Origin: Alphaproteobacteria bacterium
GTDB taxonomy: Bacteria > Pseudomonadota > Alphaproteobacteria > Caulobacterales > Caulobacteraceae
Direction of reading: 5' to 3'
NCBI GenBank assembly: GCA_018820205.1
Contig: JAHJOK010000036.1
Location: forward strand, 55,634 to 119,633
DNA length: 64,000 bases
How positions within the stretch are numbered: position 1 is the stretch's first letter; every line of letters begins with the position of its first letter. The notes under the pieces were generated by a model that was not told the DNA's origin, ran no database searches, and saw only the letters and a program-made list of their open reading frames with translations. Below, piece after piece: positions 29,381-37,038 of the stretch. A program made the translations under genes and the position numbers.

Positions 29381-29998
29381 TCAGACCCGGACCTCGATCA
29401 GGGGAACCGCCGACATCCGCCCCGCGTCGAACCCTTCCAGCGTCACCTCCAGCCGGTCTGCGTCGAACCGCACCGGCGTGTCGAACAGGAACCCCGCCGT
29501 CACCTCGGCCCCCTCTTCCGGCGGGTCGTTCAGCGTCACCACGCCGCTCGCCGCATCCGCCGTGAACGCCCCGCCGTCCAGCTCGACGCCATTGATCGCG
29601 ACCCGCACCGAGCCCTGGACGGGCTTGGTGATCGGCCGCGCGACATCCTCATAGGCCTTGGTCAGGGAAAACCCGTTCCGTGACCCGTCGCCGACGCCCA
29701 GGCTCTGGTCCGTCGCGCCCGGCGTCCCGCCAGGCCCGCAGGAGGCGAAGTCGGCGAAATCGCGGAACCGGAAGCCGTACAGCCGTCCCCGCCGCGCCTC
29801 GAAGAAGGCGGTCAGCTCCGCCATGTCGGCCAGCGACCGCAGGTTCGCCCCGATCAGATAGCGCCTGCGCCCCATCGCCCAGGGGCTGGAGCGCCGCTCG
29901 AATCCCGACCCCAGGGTGACGATCTCGGTCCGCCGCTCGACCCCGCCCGTGGATCCGAACGCCAGCCGCGCGGGCAGGCGCACCTCGTGAAAGGCCAT
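29381..29998 (-). CDS. GTA distal tail protein, DUF2460/TIGR02217 (gp12-like)
   Basis: A 205-residue protein beginning MAFHEVRLPARLAFGSTGGVERRTEIV, the family start, with RYLIGANLRSLADMAELTAFFEARRGRLYGFRFRDFADF in the middle and a beta-rich C terminus ending in RMSAVPLIEVRV. In the particle this protein forms the distal tail ring between the tail tube and the hub. It is the last minus-strand gene before the plus-strand DUF805 insertion, with a 98-base divergent region, so gp12-gp15 probably have their own promoter there or depend on read-through from gp11. Confidence 0.9.
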   Translation of the reverse strand: MAFHEVRLPARLAFGSTGGVERRTEIVTLGSGFERRSSPWAMGRRRYLIGANLRSLADMAELTAFFEARRGRLYGFRFRDFADFASCGPGGTPGATDQSLGVGDGSRNGFSLTKAYEDVARPITKPVQGSVRVAINGVELDGGAFTADAASGVVTLNDPPEEGAEVTAGFLFDTPVRFDADRLEVTLEGFDAGRMSAVPLIEVRV

Positions 29999-30096
29999 GG
30001 TTCATCTCCTGTTTCGCTTGTCCGGCGAGCGCCGCTCGTCCAGTCTCCGCTCCGAACGCGGCCGTCACGGCCGTCAGGCAGGGGAGCCCAGGTTCA

Positions 30097-30783
30097 ATGC
30101 GCGGTCAGATTCTCAGCTTCGACGACGCCTCGGGCGCCGGTCTCATCAGCGGCGACGACGGCATCCGCTACAGCTTCACGCGCGAGGCGATCTCACCGCC
30201 CGCCGCCATCACCTCGGGCCTGCGCGTCGATTTCGTCCCCGTCGCCGGAGAGGCCACCAACGTCATGCTTCTGGCCGCGGCAGCCCCGGCCGGCGCCCCG
30301 TCCGCCACGCCCGGCGTGCCCCGCGGCGACTTCGATTTCAAACACGCCCTGTTCTCGTTCCAGGGCCGCCTGCGCCGCCAGCATTTCTGGATCGGCTGGC
30401 TGATCTGTCTGGGCGTCGGCGTCGTAGCGGGCTGGCTTCCCTTCCTGAACATCCTGATCTCGCTGGCCCTGATCTGGCCGAACCTGGCCATCACGGTGAA
30501 GCGTCTTCACGACATGGGCCACAGTGGCTGGCTGGCCGTCATCCCCATCATCGCCGGCATCGTCGGGATGATCGCGGTTTTCGGAAGCGTCGGCGCATCG
30601 ATGATGACCAACTACACCGCGATCGAGAACGAAGATCCGGCCGCTATCATGGCCCTGATCGGCCCGGCGCTCGGCATCGTGGGCATCGTCTGCCTGATCC
30701 AGCTCGGCTTCCTGCTCTGGATCGGCATCAGCGAGGGCAAGCGCGGCGACAACCGCTACGGCCCCAATCCCAAAGGCGAGTAG
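30097..30783 (+). CDS. Cold-shock-like domain fused to DUF805 membrane protein
   Basis: A 228-residue protein. Residues 1-60 (RGQILSFDDASGAGLISGDDGIRYSF) resemble a cold-shock/OB-fold RNA-binding domain. After an Ala/Pro linker, residues about 90-215 are a DUF805 module: FSFQGRLRRQHFWIGWLICL, several membrane segments, VKRLHDMGHSGWL (the family His motif) and a C-terminal charged tail GISEGKRGDNRYGPNPKGE. It is not a phage protein; it lies on the opposite strand inside the GTA cluster between gp11 and gp12. Function unknown. Confidence 0.85.
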   Translation: MRGQILSFDDASGAGLISGDDGIRYSFTREAISPPAAITSGLRVDFVPVAGEATNVMLLAAAAPAGAPSATPGVPRGDFDFKHALFSFQGRLRRQHFWIGWLICLGVGVVAGWLPFLNILISLALIWPNLAITVKRLHDMGHSGWLAVIPIIAGIVGMIAVFGSVGASMMTNYTAIENEDPAAIMALIGPALGIVGIVCLIQLGFLLWIGISEGKRGDNRYGPNPKGE

Positions 30784-30798
30784 CGCGTCAGAGCCGGA

Positions 30799-31332
30799 TC
30801 AAAGCCGCCGCGCACCCAGCGCGGCGGCCCTGGCCAGCATCTGGGCGACCTGCGCCTCGGACCTCAGCAAGGCCGGCGCCCCGCCGTCGACCGTGACGTT
30901 CACCGTCACCCCGCCCCCGCCGGCGGTCTCGACCACGCCGGCTCCTTGCGGACGAAACACCTCCGGGCCGCGTTCGCCGACCAGATAGGCGCCGCCGCCC
31001 AGCACCGGCCCGCCGTCGGCCCGCGCCCCGCCAAAGCCCGCCGCGCCCGCCACCGCCTGGGCGATCGCCACGCCCAGGCCTCCACCCGATCCGCCCAGTC
31101 CGGCCCCGACCGCGCCCAGCACCGCCCGCGCCAGTTCGGCCAAGGACACTTCGCCGTCCGCCGCCGCCCGCGCCAGCGACCGGGTCAGGCTGGCCCCCGC
31201 CCGCCCGAACGCATCCTCGATCGCAGAGGCCGCCCGGTCGGCCGGTTCCCTTAGCGCCTCCAGCGCCGCCGCCGCCTCGGCCGCCTTCGCCGGCACGCCG
31301 TCCAGTGGATCGGGTCGATAGTCGTCGGTCAT
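30799..31332 (-). CDS. GTA tail tape measure protein (gp11-like)
   Basis: A 177-residue protein. An acidic/alanine-rich helical first half (PAKAAEAAAALEALREPADRAASAIEDAFGRAG) is followed by a Gly/Ala-rich hydrophobic stretch and the conserved GTA tape-measure C-terminal motif ADGGPVLGGGAYLVGERGPEVFRPQGAG plus VTVNVTVDGG. It sets tail length. At 177 residues it is shorter than the roughly 220 of the Rhodobacter protein, fitting a very short tail. It follows the gp10.1 gene by 3 bases and converges on the DUF805 gene. Confidence 0.88.
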   Translation of the reverse strand: MTDDYRPDPLDGVPAKAAEAAAALEALREPADRAASAIEDAFGRAGASLTRSLARAAADGEVSLAELARAVLGAVGAGLGGSGGGLGVAIAQAVAGAAGFGGARADGGPVLGGGAYLVGERGPEVFRPQGAGVVETAGGGGVTVNVTVDGGAPALLRSEAQVAQMLARAAALGARRL

Positions 31333-31335
31333 GCC

Positions 31336-31524
31336 TCAGTCTCCATCAGGCCATGTCTTCATCAGCTGCTCGAACGCCGCCCGCCCCATCGGCCCTGCGC
31401 CCGACGACGTCTCCGTCAGCATCCGCCATTCCTTCAACGACAGCCGCCAGAAGCCTTCCGGCGCGATCCCGAACGCCCCGGCCGTCCGCAGCATCGCCCC
31501 CCAGGCGGTCGCGCCCTCAGCCAT
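31336..31524 (-). CDS. GTA phage tail assembly chaperone (gp10.1-like, TIGR02216)
   Basis: A 62-residue protein with the family core FGIAPEGFWRLSLKEWRMLTE and a C-terminal FEQLMKTWPDGD. Such small proteins follow gp10 and assist the tape measure during tail assembly. It overlaps the end of the gp10-like gene by 8 bases and precedes the tape measure gene, the standard order. Confidence 0.85.
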   Translation of the reverse strand: MAEGATAWGAMLRTAGAFGIAPEGFWRLSLKEWRMLTETSSGAGPMGRAAFEQLMKTWPDGD

Positions 31525-31819
31525 CGGCCGCCGCCGCGAAGGCTAGCGCCACCGCCCCGGCGGCCTCTACCGGCGACACCGTCGCCCGGTCCAACTCGTC
31601 CGCGAGCGCCCCTTCGCCGCCGCCCCGCAATAGCGCCGCCAGCACCGCCATCAGGTCGCTCGCCGACAACGCCCGCATCCGCTGCGCCAGACCCGCGACG
31701 CCCTGAACGCCCAGCGCTGTCTCGATCTCGGCCAGCGCCCCCAGGGTCAGACACACCCGTCGCTCGACGCCCGCCAGCAGGACCACCGCCTCGCCCCGCG
31801 CGCCGTTCACGCCGATCAC
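31517..31819 (-). CDS. GTA gp10-like tail assembly protein
   Basis: A 100-residue protein: VNGARGEAVVLLAGVERRVCLTLGALAEIETALGV followed by LSASDLMAVLAALLRGGG, the GTA_gp10 family pattern. The GTG at 31819 overlaps the TGA of the gp9 gene (GTGA), which decides the start; a longer frame upstream is only the shadow of gp9. It is thought to act with gp10.1 as the frame-coupled tail chaperone pair. Confidence 0.85.
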   Translation of the reverse strand: MIGVNGARGEAVVLLAGVERRVCLTLGALAEIETALGVQGVAGLAQRMRALSASDLMAVLAALLRGGGEGALADELDRATVSPVEAAGAVALAFAAAADG

Positions 31820-32226
31820 GCGGCGCTGAACGCGACGGCGCCCGCGCTGGCCAGGCTGATCGCGAAGGTCGCCTCGCCCTCGTGGTCGCCGGCGTATTCC
31901 AGCGCCGAGACGAGGAACGGTCCTTCCAGGGTGCCGAAATCCGGCACGATCAGTCGCCAGGTCTTCAGGACCTGATCGAAGAAGGCCTCGCGGATCAGGG
32001 CGTCGGAAGCCGCGTCGCGGAACACCCCCTGCCCCGACACCGCCGCCGACTTCACCCCCGCCCCGCCCAGCAGCTCGCGCCACCGCCCGGCGCTGTCGGC
32101 GTCGGTCGCGTCCACCGTCCGGGCATTCAGCGACAGCGTTCGCGCTCGCAAGCCCGCCACCGTCGTGAACACGCCCGACGCGCCCTCGATCTTCAACAGG
32201 ATGTCCTTCCCGCGTTGTGCGGCCAT
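31816..32226 (-). CDS. GTA major tail (tube) protein, TP901-1 family (gp9-like)
   Basis: A 136-residue protein starting MAAQRGKDILLKIEGASGVFTTVAGLRARTLSLNARTVDATDADS, the standard start of the TP901-1 phage major tail protein in GTAs, with GQGVFRDAASDALIREAFF and a C-terminal beta segment ATFAISLASAGAVAFSAA. Hexamers of it build the tail tube. The ATG at 32226 is chosen from the family start. The stop overlaps the gp10 GTG; the gp8 gene ends 11 bases upstream. Confidence 0.92.
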   Translation of the reverse strand: MAAQRGKDILLKIEGASGVFTTVAGLRARTLSLNARTVDATDADSAGRWRELLGGAGVKSAAVSGQGVFRDAASDALIREAFFDQVLKTWRLIVPDFGTLEGPFLVSALEYAGDHEGEATFAISLASAGAVAFSAA

Positions 32227-32237
32227 GTCCGTTCTCC

Positions 32238-32645
32238 TCAGATGTCTTCGGTCACGGCCCGGATGCGCACCACGCCCCAGACCCGTTTCTGATCGTTGCT
32301 GCGGAACACGTCGGCGAATGTCGCCCGGATCGACACGGTGCGAACCCCGTCCGCCTCCAGCGTCGCCTCGTGCACCGCCGCGCGCACGCCCGCACAGATC
32401 GCCTTGGCCTCTTCGGTCCCGCCGAACCGCGAGGCGCAGCGCAGACTCAGAGCGTGGTCGACGCCGCACCCGTCCGCCGCCACAGGCCGGCTTTCGGATC
32501 GACCGACCGTCAGGTGCGGCCAGACCGCATCTGACGGCGCCTGGTCCCAGATTTGCGCCGGATCGCCCAGCAGCGCCTGCAGCGCCGCATCCGCCCGCAG
32601 ATGCGCGATCAGCGCCTTCTGCAACGCGCTCTCATGATCGCTCAT
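32238..32645 (-). CDS. GTA tail terminator, DUF3168 (gp8-like)
   Basis: A 135-residue protein: N-terminal ESALQKALIAHLRADAALQALLG, then WPHLTVGRSESRPVAADGC and LSLRCASRFGGTEEAKAICAGVRAAVH, the DUF3168 pattern. It caps the tail tube at the head-tail joint. The ATG at 32645 overlaps the stop of the gp7-like gene by 4 bases. Confidence 0.9.
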   Translation of the reverse strand: MSDHESALQKALIAHLRADAALQALLGDPAQIWDQAPSDAVWPHLTVGRSESRPVAADGCGVDHALSLRCASRFGGTEEAKAICAGVRAAVHEATLEADGVRTVSIRATFADVFRSNDQKRVWGVVRIRAVTEDI

Positions 32646-32944
32646 CGCGCCCTCTCCAGTGTCAGCGTGGTTCGCCCGGGCCGATCCGGATCGCCGGCCA
32701 CGGCCGCGATCGCCCAGTCGGCCCCGCCGAACCGGATCACCCGTCCCTCGACCAGCCGGGGGTCGGTCCGCGTCTCCGCCTTCGCGACCTCGATCGCAGA
32801 GGTGACGCCCGCCTCGGTCCGCTCCCGCCGTCTTCGCCCGTCGATCCGCAACCAGACCGAACCCAGCGGCTCGAAGCTGACGACCCGGCCGCCGTAAGGC
32901 GTCTCCGCATCCACCGGCTCGAGCAGCTGGGTCAGCACCCTCAC
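32642..32944 (-). CDS. GTA head-tail adaptor/stopper (gp7-like)
   Basis: A 100-residue beta-rich protein of the SPP1 gp16-type head-tail joining family: LEPVDAETPYGGRVVSFEPLGSVWLRIDG, then RLVEGRVIRFGGADWAIAAV and a C-terminal TLTLERAR. The GTG at 32944 overlaps the TGA of the gp6-like gene (GTGA); the longer frame upstream has no family similarity. It sits between the adaptor and the tail terminator, as in other GTAs. Confidence 0.85.
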   Translation of the reverse strand: MRVLTQLLEPVDAETPYGGRVVSFEPLGSVWLRIDGRRRRERTEAGVTSAIEVAKAETRTDPRLVEGRVIRFGGADWAIAAVAGDPDRPGRTTLTLERAR

Positions 32945-33207
32945 AGCCGCACCACGCGATACGGCGCGATCCAGGCCTCCACCGGCCGGATCGACATCTC
33001 GACCTCGCCCCGTTCGTAGGCACGAAGCGCCAGCATCAGGACCGCCAGCCGCAACGGCGCCGCCGAGGTCGAGGTCAGGCTCAACCCCACCTCGCCCTCG
33101 ACCCGCGCCTGGGCCGCATCGACCAACGTCTGGATCAGACTGTCCTCGGCGCCGTGCTCGACGCGCAGGAACAGCTTCGCCTCCGTGAGGGTCACGGGTG
33201 CGGTCAT
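32941..33207 (-). CDS. GTA head-tail connector (gp6-like)
   Basis: An 88-residue protein beginning MTAPVTLTEAKLFLRVEHGAEDSLIQTLVDAAQARVEGEVG, the helical start of phage gp6/HK97-type adaptor proteins. The C-terminal part (RLAVLMLALRAYERG, EAWIAPYRVVRL) also fits. The ATG at 33207 is chosen because upstream sequence enters the palindromic repeat at 33234-33390. Typical adaptors are about twice as long, so this is a short version. Confidence 0.82.
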   Translation of the reverse strand: MTAPVTLTEAKLFLRVEHGAEDSLIQTLVDAAQARVEGEVGLSLTSTSAAPLRLAVLMLALRAYERGEVEMSIRPVEAWIAPYRVVRL

Positions 33208-33233
33208 GGGATATCTCCGATGTCTGGTGTCCG

Positions 33234-33390
33234 CGTCTCCTCCCTGTCGCCGCCTGGCGATGGGGAGGGGGACCACGAAGTGGTGGAGGGGGTCTTGCCG
33301 CAGCACCGGCGGCAGGGGGCAAGACCCCCTCCGTCACTCCGCTACGCTTCGAGCCGCCTCCCCATCGGCTTCGCCGACAGGGAGGAGACG
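33234..33390. repeat. Dispersed palindromic repeat, copy 2
   Basis: A 157-base element with termini identical to those of the copy at 2691-2832: CGTCTCCTCC (33234-33243) and GGAGGAGACG (33381-33390). The inner perfect inverted repeat is 15 bases (33285-33299 with 33318-33332), but its sequence (GGAGGGGGTCTTGCC) differs in part from that of copy 1, while flanking blocks (CCTCCGTC, GCTTCGAGCC, CCTCCCCATC) are shared. It fills the space between the capsid gene and the gp6-like gene. Confidence 0.8.
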
Positions 33391-33397
33391 CTCCAAA

Positions 33398-34624
33398 TCA
33401 GCTCGCGCTGAACTTCATCACCTTGATCGCGTCAAAGTTCTGCACCCCGCCGCCGACCCGCTTGGTCGTGTAGAACAGCACATAGGGCTTGGCCGAATAG
33501 GGGTCTCTCAGCACCCGCACCCCGGCCCGATCGACGATCAGATAGCCGCGCTGGAAGTCGCCGAACGCGATGGCGAAACTGTTCGCGGCGATGTCCGGCA
33601 TGGTCTCGATCTCGGTCACCGGATAGCCCAGCAGGCTCGCCGTCTCGCCCGGGCGACCCGCCGGCGACCAGATGTAGTTGCCGTCCGCGTCCTTGAATTT
33701 GCGCACGGCCGAGACCGTCTTCCTGTTCATCACGAACCGCCCGTTCGGCCGGTACTGGGCCTTGGGCGCATAGATCAGGTCGATCAGCTTGTCCGCCGGC
33801 GTCGAGGCGGCGAACGCCCCCGCGCCGCCCGACGCCACATAGCCGATCTCGCCCCAGGCCTGGCTGGCGTCGGCCACGATGTCATAGCTCAGGAACCCCT
33901 TGGGCTTGTTGGTCCCGTCGCCGGTGACGAAGGCCGTGGTCTCCTGCGCGGCAAAGGCGTCCTCGACCTCGCTGGCCAGCCATTCGTCCAGATCGACCAG
34001 GGCGTCGTCCAGCAGGCTCTGCGTCGCCGCCGGATTGGCATAGAGATCCGCCGCCAGGAACTCCAGCAGGGCCAGAGTCGCCGGGTCCGTCTCCGGCCGC
34101 GCGGCGGTTTCCGCCACCCAGCCCGACGCGATCCCCGCCGTCGACACCGGCTTCTTGAACACGCCCGACGCCACGGTCCGCACCGTCGCGATCTCGCGCA
34201 TCGGGCTGGTCGCCATCAGGCGTCGCTCGATGGCCCGCTCCGTCTCGGCCGGCACGACATAGCCGCCCGAGTTCGACGCCGAGCTCAGCCCGGCCTTGAT
34301 CTCCAGCCCCAGCTCGCGCCCGGTCCGCACATAGCCCTCGAACGCCGCCTTGGCTTCCGGCGCCGAGGCGACCGCCGCCGTCTCGCTCCCGATCACCGGA
34401 CGCCGCGCGTCCGACATGGCCCGATCCAGACGCGCCTGCGCCTGGCCCACCGCCTGGTCGATCCGCGCCACCTTTTCTTCCAGCAGCGTATCGGCCGAGG
34501 CCTTCTTCTCGATCTCGCTCAGCCGGGCGTCATTGGCCCCTTTGAACGCCTCGAACGCCGCCATCATCTCGTGCATGGCCGCGCGCGCTTCCGGCGAGGC
34601 GGAAGCCTGTTTGGTCTCTTTCAT
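33398..34624 (-). CDS. GTA major capsid protein, HK97 fold (gp5-like)
   Basis: A 408-residue protein. The first 100 residues are a charged helical delta domain (MHEMMAAFEAFKGANDARLSEIEKKASADTLLEEKVARID) removed by the prohead protease. The capsid body follows: SNSGGYVVPAETERAIERRL, SGWVAETAARPETDPATLALLEF, LLDDALVDLDEWLASEVEDAFA and DFQRGYLIVDRAGVRVLRDPYSAKPYVLFYTTKRVGGGV, a classic HK97-like C-terminal region. Two adjacent ATGs (34627 and 34624) are possible; the second has the better spacing from GGAGA. It is separated from the protease gene by three plus-strand genes. Confidence 0.95.
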   Translation of the reverse strand: MKETKQASASPEARAAMHEMMAAFEAFKGANDARLSEIEKKASADTLLEEKVARIDQAVGQAQARLDRAMSDARRPVIGSETAAVASAPEAKAAFEGYVRTGRELGLEIKAGLSSASNSGGYVVPAETERAIERRLMATSPMREIATVRTVASGVFKKPVSTAGIASGWVAETAARPETDPATLALLEFLAADLYANPAATQSLLDDALVDLDEWLASEVEDAFAAQETTAFVTGDGTNKPKGFLSYDIVADASQAWGEIGYVASGGAGAFAASTPADKLIDLIYAPKAQYRPNGRFVMNRKTVSAVRKFKDADGNYIWSPAGRPGETASLLGYPVTEIETMPDIAANSFAIAFGDFQRGYLIVDRAGVRVLRDPYSAKPYVLFYTTKRVGGGVQNFDAIKVMKFSAS

Positions 34625-34782
34625 CATGTCTCCAGTTGAAAATGGAGCGGGCCTCAAACCACGCTCCTCCGCCCTCCGGCGCCGCGATGGGCGACCGGGA
34701 AGTTCTTCAGGACGTCCGCTTCCGCCCTTGTCGGCGCGCTGCGGCTGCTCCCATAATGACGTTTCGCCAAAGGGAGGCCGCC

Positions 34783-35331
34783 ATGCGTCCGATTCTGCTC
34801 GCCGCCGTCTTTGCATTGGGCCTGGCCGCGCCGGCCCTCGCCCAGTCGCCGACGCCCGCGCCTGTGGCCACGTCAGCGTCCTATGCCGAGGACGTCGCCT
34901 CGGCGGATGCCATTGTGACCGCCCTCTACGCCAGCATCTCCGGCGACGCCGGCGTGCCCCGCGACTGGGACCGGTTCCGCAACCTGTTCCACCCTTCGGC
35001 CCGGCTCAGCCCGATCGGCGGCCCGCCCGAGGGTCCGGCGACCGTCACCGTCTTCACCCCTGACGAATACATCGCCCGCGCCGAGCCTTTCCTCCTGCGC
35101 GGCTTCCACGAGGTCGAGACGGCTGACCGGGTCGAGACCTTCGGCCACATGACCCACGTCTTCTCGACTTATGACAGCCGCCACGCCGCCTCGGACGCCG
35201 CGCCCTTCGCGCGCGGCATCAACTCGATCCAGCTGTTCGACGACGGCCAGCGCTGGTGGGTGCTCAGCGTCTACTGGCAGGCCGAGACCCCGACGATCCC
35301 GCTCCCGGCGAAATATCTGCCGTCGTCCTGA
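34783..35331 (+). CDS. Secreted NTF2-like protein
   Basis: A 182-residue protein with a clear signal peptide (ILLAAVFALGLAAPALAQ, about 3-20). The mature part resembles the NTF2-like/SnoaL fold: DAIVTALYASISGDAGVPRDWDRFRNLFHPSARL, VFTPDEYIARAEPFLLRGFHEVETAD, HVFSTYDSRH and INSIQLFDDGQRWWVLSVYW. GGGAGG lies 6 bases before the ATG. It lies on the plus strand between the GTA capsid and protease genes and is divergent from the capsid gene, with about 155 bases between. Role unknown; not phage-derived. Confidence 0.8.
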   Translation: MRPILLAAVFALGLAAPALAQSPTPAPVATSASYAEDVASADAIVTALYASISGDAGVPRDWDRFRNLFHPSARLSPIGGPPEGPATVTVFTPDEYIARAEPFLLRGFHEVETADRVETFGHMTHVFSTYDSRHAASDAAPFARGINSIQLFDDGQRWWVLSVYWQAETPTIPLPAKYLPSS

Positions 35332-35371
35332 ACCGCGCGCCGGCCAGGCTGCTGACCCATCGGAGACCTAC

Positions 35372-35830
35372 ATGCTGATCGCGCTCGCCTTGGCCGCCTC
35401 CGTCCTTGGTCAGACCCCTTCGCTCGAGGTGGCGGCGTCTGTCTCATCCGCCCAGAACATGACGGTCGACGAGCTCGCCATTCGCGAAGGGGCGGCGGCT
35501 TGGGCCGACGCCTTCACGCGCGGCGACGTCGATCTGGTCGACGCGCTCCTTGCGGATGACTTCGTCGGAACGGCCAAGGACGGGTCTCCCTATGACAAAC
35601 CAACCCTGCTCGGCTGGGTCCGCGCCGGTCCCAACCTCAGCGCCAGCGAGACCACCGTCGATCGCATCCGCTTCTTCGGCGACATCGCGATAGCGACTGG
35701 ATCGGACGCAATGGTCGGACCCGCGCCTGAGATGCGGCGCATCAAATCGGTCTGGACCGATATCTGGATCCGGCGCGACGGTCGGTGGTTTGTCATCGCC
35801 GCGCACGATATGGCCGGAACACCGGACTAG
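35372..35830 (+). CDS. Secreted DUF4440/NTF2-like protein
   Basis: A 152-residue protein with a short signal peptide (LIALALAASVLGQ). The body reads AIREGAAAWADAFTRGDVDLVDALLADDFVGTAKDGSPYDKPTLLGW, TTVDRIRFFGDIAIATGSDAM and SVWTDIWIRRDGRWFVIAAHDM, the DUF4440 (SnoaL-like) pattern. It lies 40 bases after another NTF2-like gene, so the pair may be tandem-related. ATG at 35372 with GGAGA upstream. Second of three non-phage genes inserted in the GTA cluster. Confidence 0.82.
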   Translation: MLIALALAASVLGQTPSLEVAASVSSAQNMTVDELAIREGAAAWADAFTRGDVDLVDALLADDFVGTAKDGSPYDKPTLLGWVRAGPNLSASETTVDRIRFFGDIAIATGSDAMVGPAPEMRRIKSVWTDIWIRRDGRWFVIAAHDMAGTPD

Positions 35831-35947
35831 GGAATCGCTCGAAACGCCAGTCGTCGTCCTGAACCCCCGCACCTGAAATCACCCGATCGCGAGTTGCGCG
35901 GCGACACCCGTCGTGGGACGCTGTTGAACGGCAAAGGAGGTAATCCG

Positions 35948-36349
35948 ATGATGCGTTCTCTCGTTGCTTCAGTCGCCCTGTTCGGCTTGATGGGCGCGGC
36001 TCCGGCCCCGCCGTCCGGCCAGGATGAGCTCGCCCGATGCGTTTACCCGGGTCAGATCGAACGGGTCGGCAACGACGTCGGTCCCACCAGCCGTTATTTT
36101 CAGGCCTCGCGCGGCCGGGTCTTTCGCGTGGACACGACGGAAGATTGTTTCGAACCGTCGTCGCGCGGCATGGGTATCATGCCCTATGTTTCGACCAGTG
36201 AACGCATGTGTTCCGGCGATGAACTGCGGGTCACGACATCGGTCTCCGACCTGCCCCGCACCTGCGTGGCGCGTCTGTCCGAACGCGTGACCGATGCCGC
36301 CGAAATCCGCAGCTCCGGCCTTGGGTTGTCGGGCCGCTCTTCGAACTAG
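35948..36349 (+). CDS. Small secreted protein of unknown function
   Basis: A 133-residue protein with a signal peptide (RSLVASVALFGLMGAAPAPP). The mature part has four Cys residues (ARCVYPG, TEDCFEP, ERMCSGDE, PRTCVARL) spaced as if paired by disulfides. A perfect AAAGGAGG site 7 bases before the ATG at 35948 decides the start over a GTG-type start at 35894. No family recognised. It is the third plus-strand gene between capsid and protease genes of the GTA and converges on the protease gene. Confidence 0.7.
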   Translation: MMRSLVASVALFGLMGAAPAPPSGQDELARCVYPGQIERVGNDVGPTSRYFQASRGRVFRVDTTEDCFEPSSRGMGIMPYVSTSERMCSGDELRVTTSVSDLPRTCVARLSERVTDAAEIRSSGLGLSGRSSN

Positions 36350-36391
36350 GGCCATTCCCTCCAACCTCCTCCTGGTCGCCAGCGGGCATCG

Positions 36392-36814
36392 TCAGGCGAC
36401 CCTGAACCGCGCGCCCGGCAGCATCGGAAACGTCACCAGCGACACCTCCCAAAGCTCTACCCCCGACAGCACCCGCAGCCGCCCGTCCCGTCTCGCCTTC
36501 GCCGCCCTGAACCCGATCGACAGTCCGTCCAGCGCGCCCGCCCGGCTCAGCGCCCGGGCATAGCGGGCCTCGGCCGACCAGTCGGCGATCCGGCCGCGAA
36601 CCCGCAGTCCCCGGTCGTCCTCGACGATCTCGTCCCAGACCCCGACGACGGCGCGGCTCTCGTGCTGGTGCAGCATCCGCACCCCGCCCGCTCCTGTCCG
36701 TTTCAGGCTGTCGGCGAAGGCGCCCCGGGCCACCACGTCGCCGTTCAGATCCGCCACGCCCCACAGGGAGGCATAGCCCTGGATCGCCAGCCCGGCCTCG
36801 ACCGCGACCCTCAT
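36392..36814 (-). CDS. GTA prohead protease, HK97 family (gp4-like)
   Basis: A 140-residue serine protease that matures the capsid. Family features: IQGYASLWGVADLNGDVVARGAFADSLK, MLHQHESRAVVGVWDEI (catalytic His), RALSRAGALDGLSIGF (catalytic Ser) and LWEVSLVTFPMLPGARF. The ATG at 36814 overlaps the end of the small gp3.5-like gene by 4 bases. In other GTAs the capsid gene follows directly; here about 1.7 kb of plus-strand genes separate them, so the downstream head and tail genes need a second promoter or long read-through. Confidence 0.92.
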   Translation of the reverse strand: MRVAVEAGLAIQGYASLWGVADLNGDVVARGAFADSLKRTGAGGVRMLHQHESRAVVGVWDEIVEDDRGLRVRGRIADWSAEARYARALSRAGALDGLSIGFRAAKARRDGRLRVLSGVELWEVSLVTFPMLPGARFRVA

Positions 36815-37038
36815 CGCGCCCCCTCCAGCCGAACCTCGATCCGGTTCAGGGCCGCCCGCGTCGCCACCCCCTGCTCCTCCAGCCGCGCCAGCCGTTCGGC
36901 CACCAACCGCTGCTCGTCGACCCGGTCCTCCAACGTCGCGATCCGCGCCGCCGCCCCGCCGGCCCAGACCAGGCCGCCTATGGTCTGGATCGCCAGGGCC
37001 ACCGCCAGACCCGTCGCCATCTTCTTCAGGTCGTCCAT
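36811..37038 (-). CDS. Small membrane-anchored coiled-coil GTA protein (gp3.5-like)
   Basis: A 75-residue protein with one hydrophobic segment (ATGLAVALAIQTIGGLVWAGGAA) followed by a coiled coil (IATLEDRVDEQRLVAERLARLEEQGVATRAALNRIEVRLEG). A small gene of this kind sits between portal and protease genes in several GTAs. The ATG at 37038 overlaps the portal stop (TGATG); a GTG at 37041 is an alternative. Its role in the particle is unknown. Confidence 0.7.
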   Translation of the reverse strand: MDDLKKMATGLAVALAIQTIGGLVWAGGAAARIATLEDRVDEQRLVAERLARLEEQGVATRAALNRIEVRLEGAR

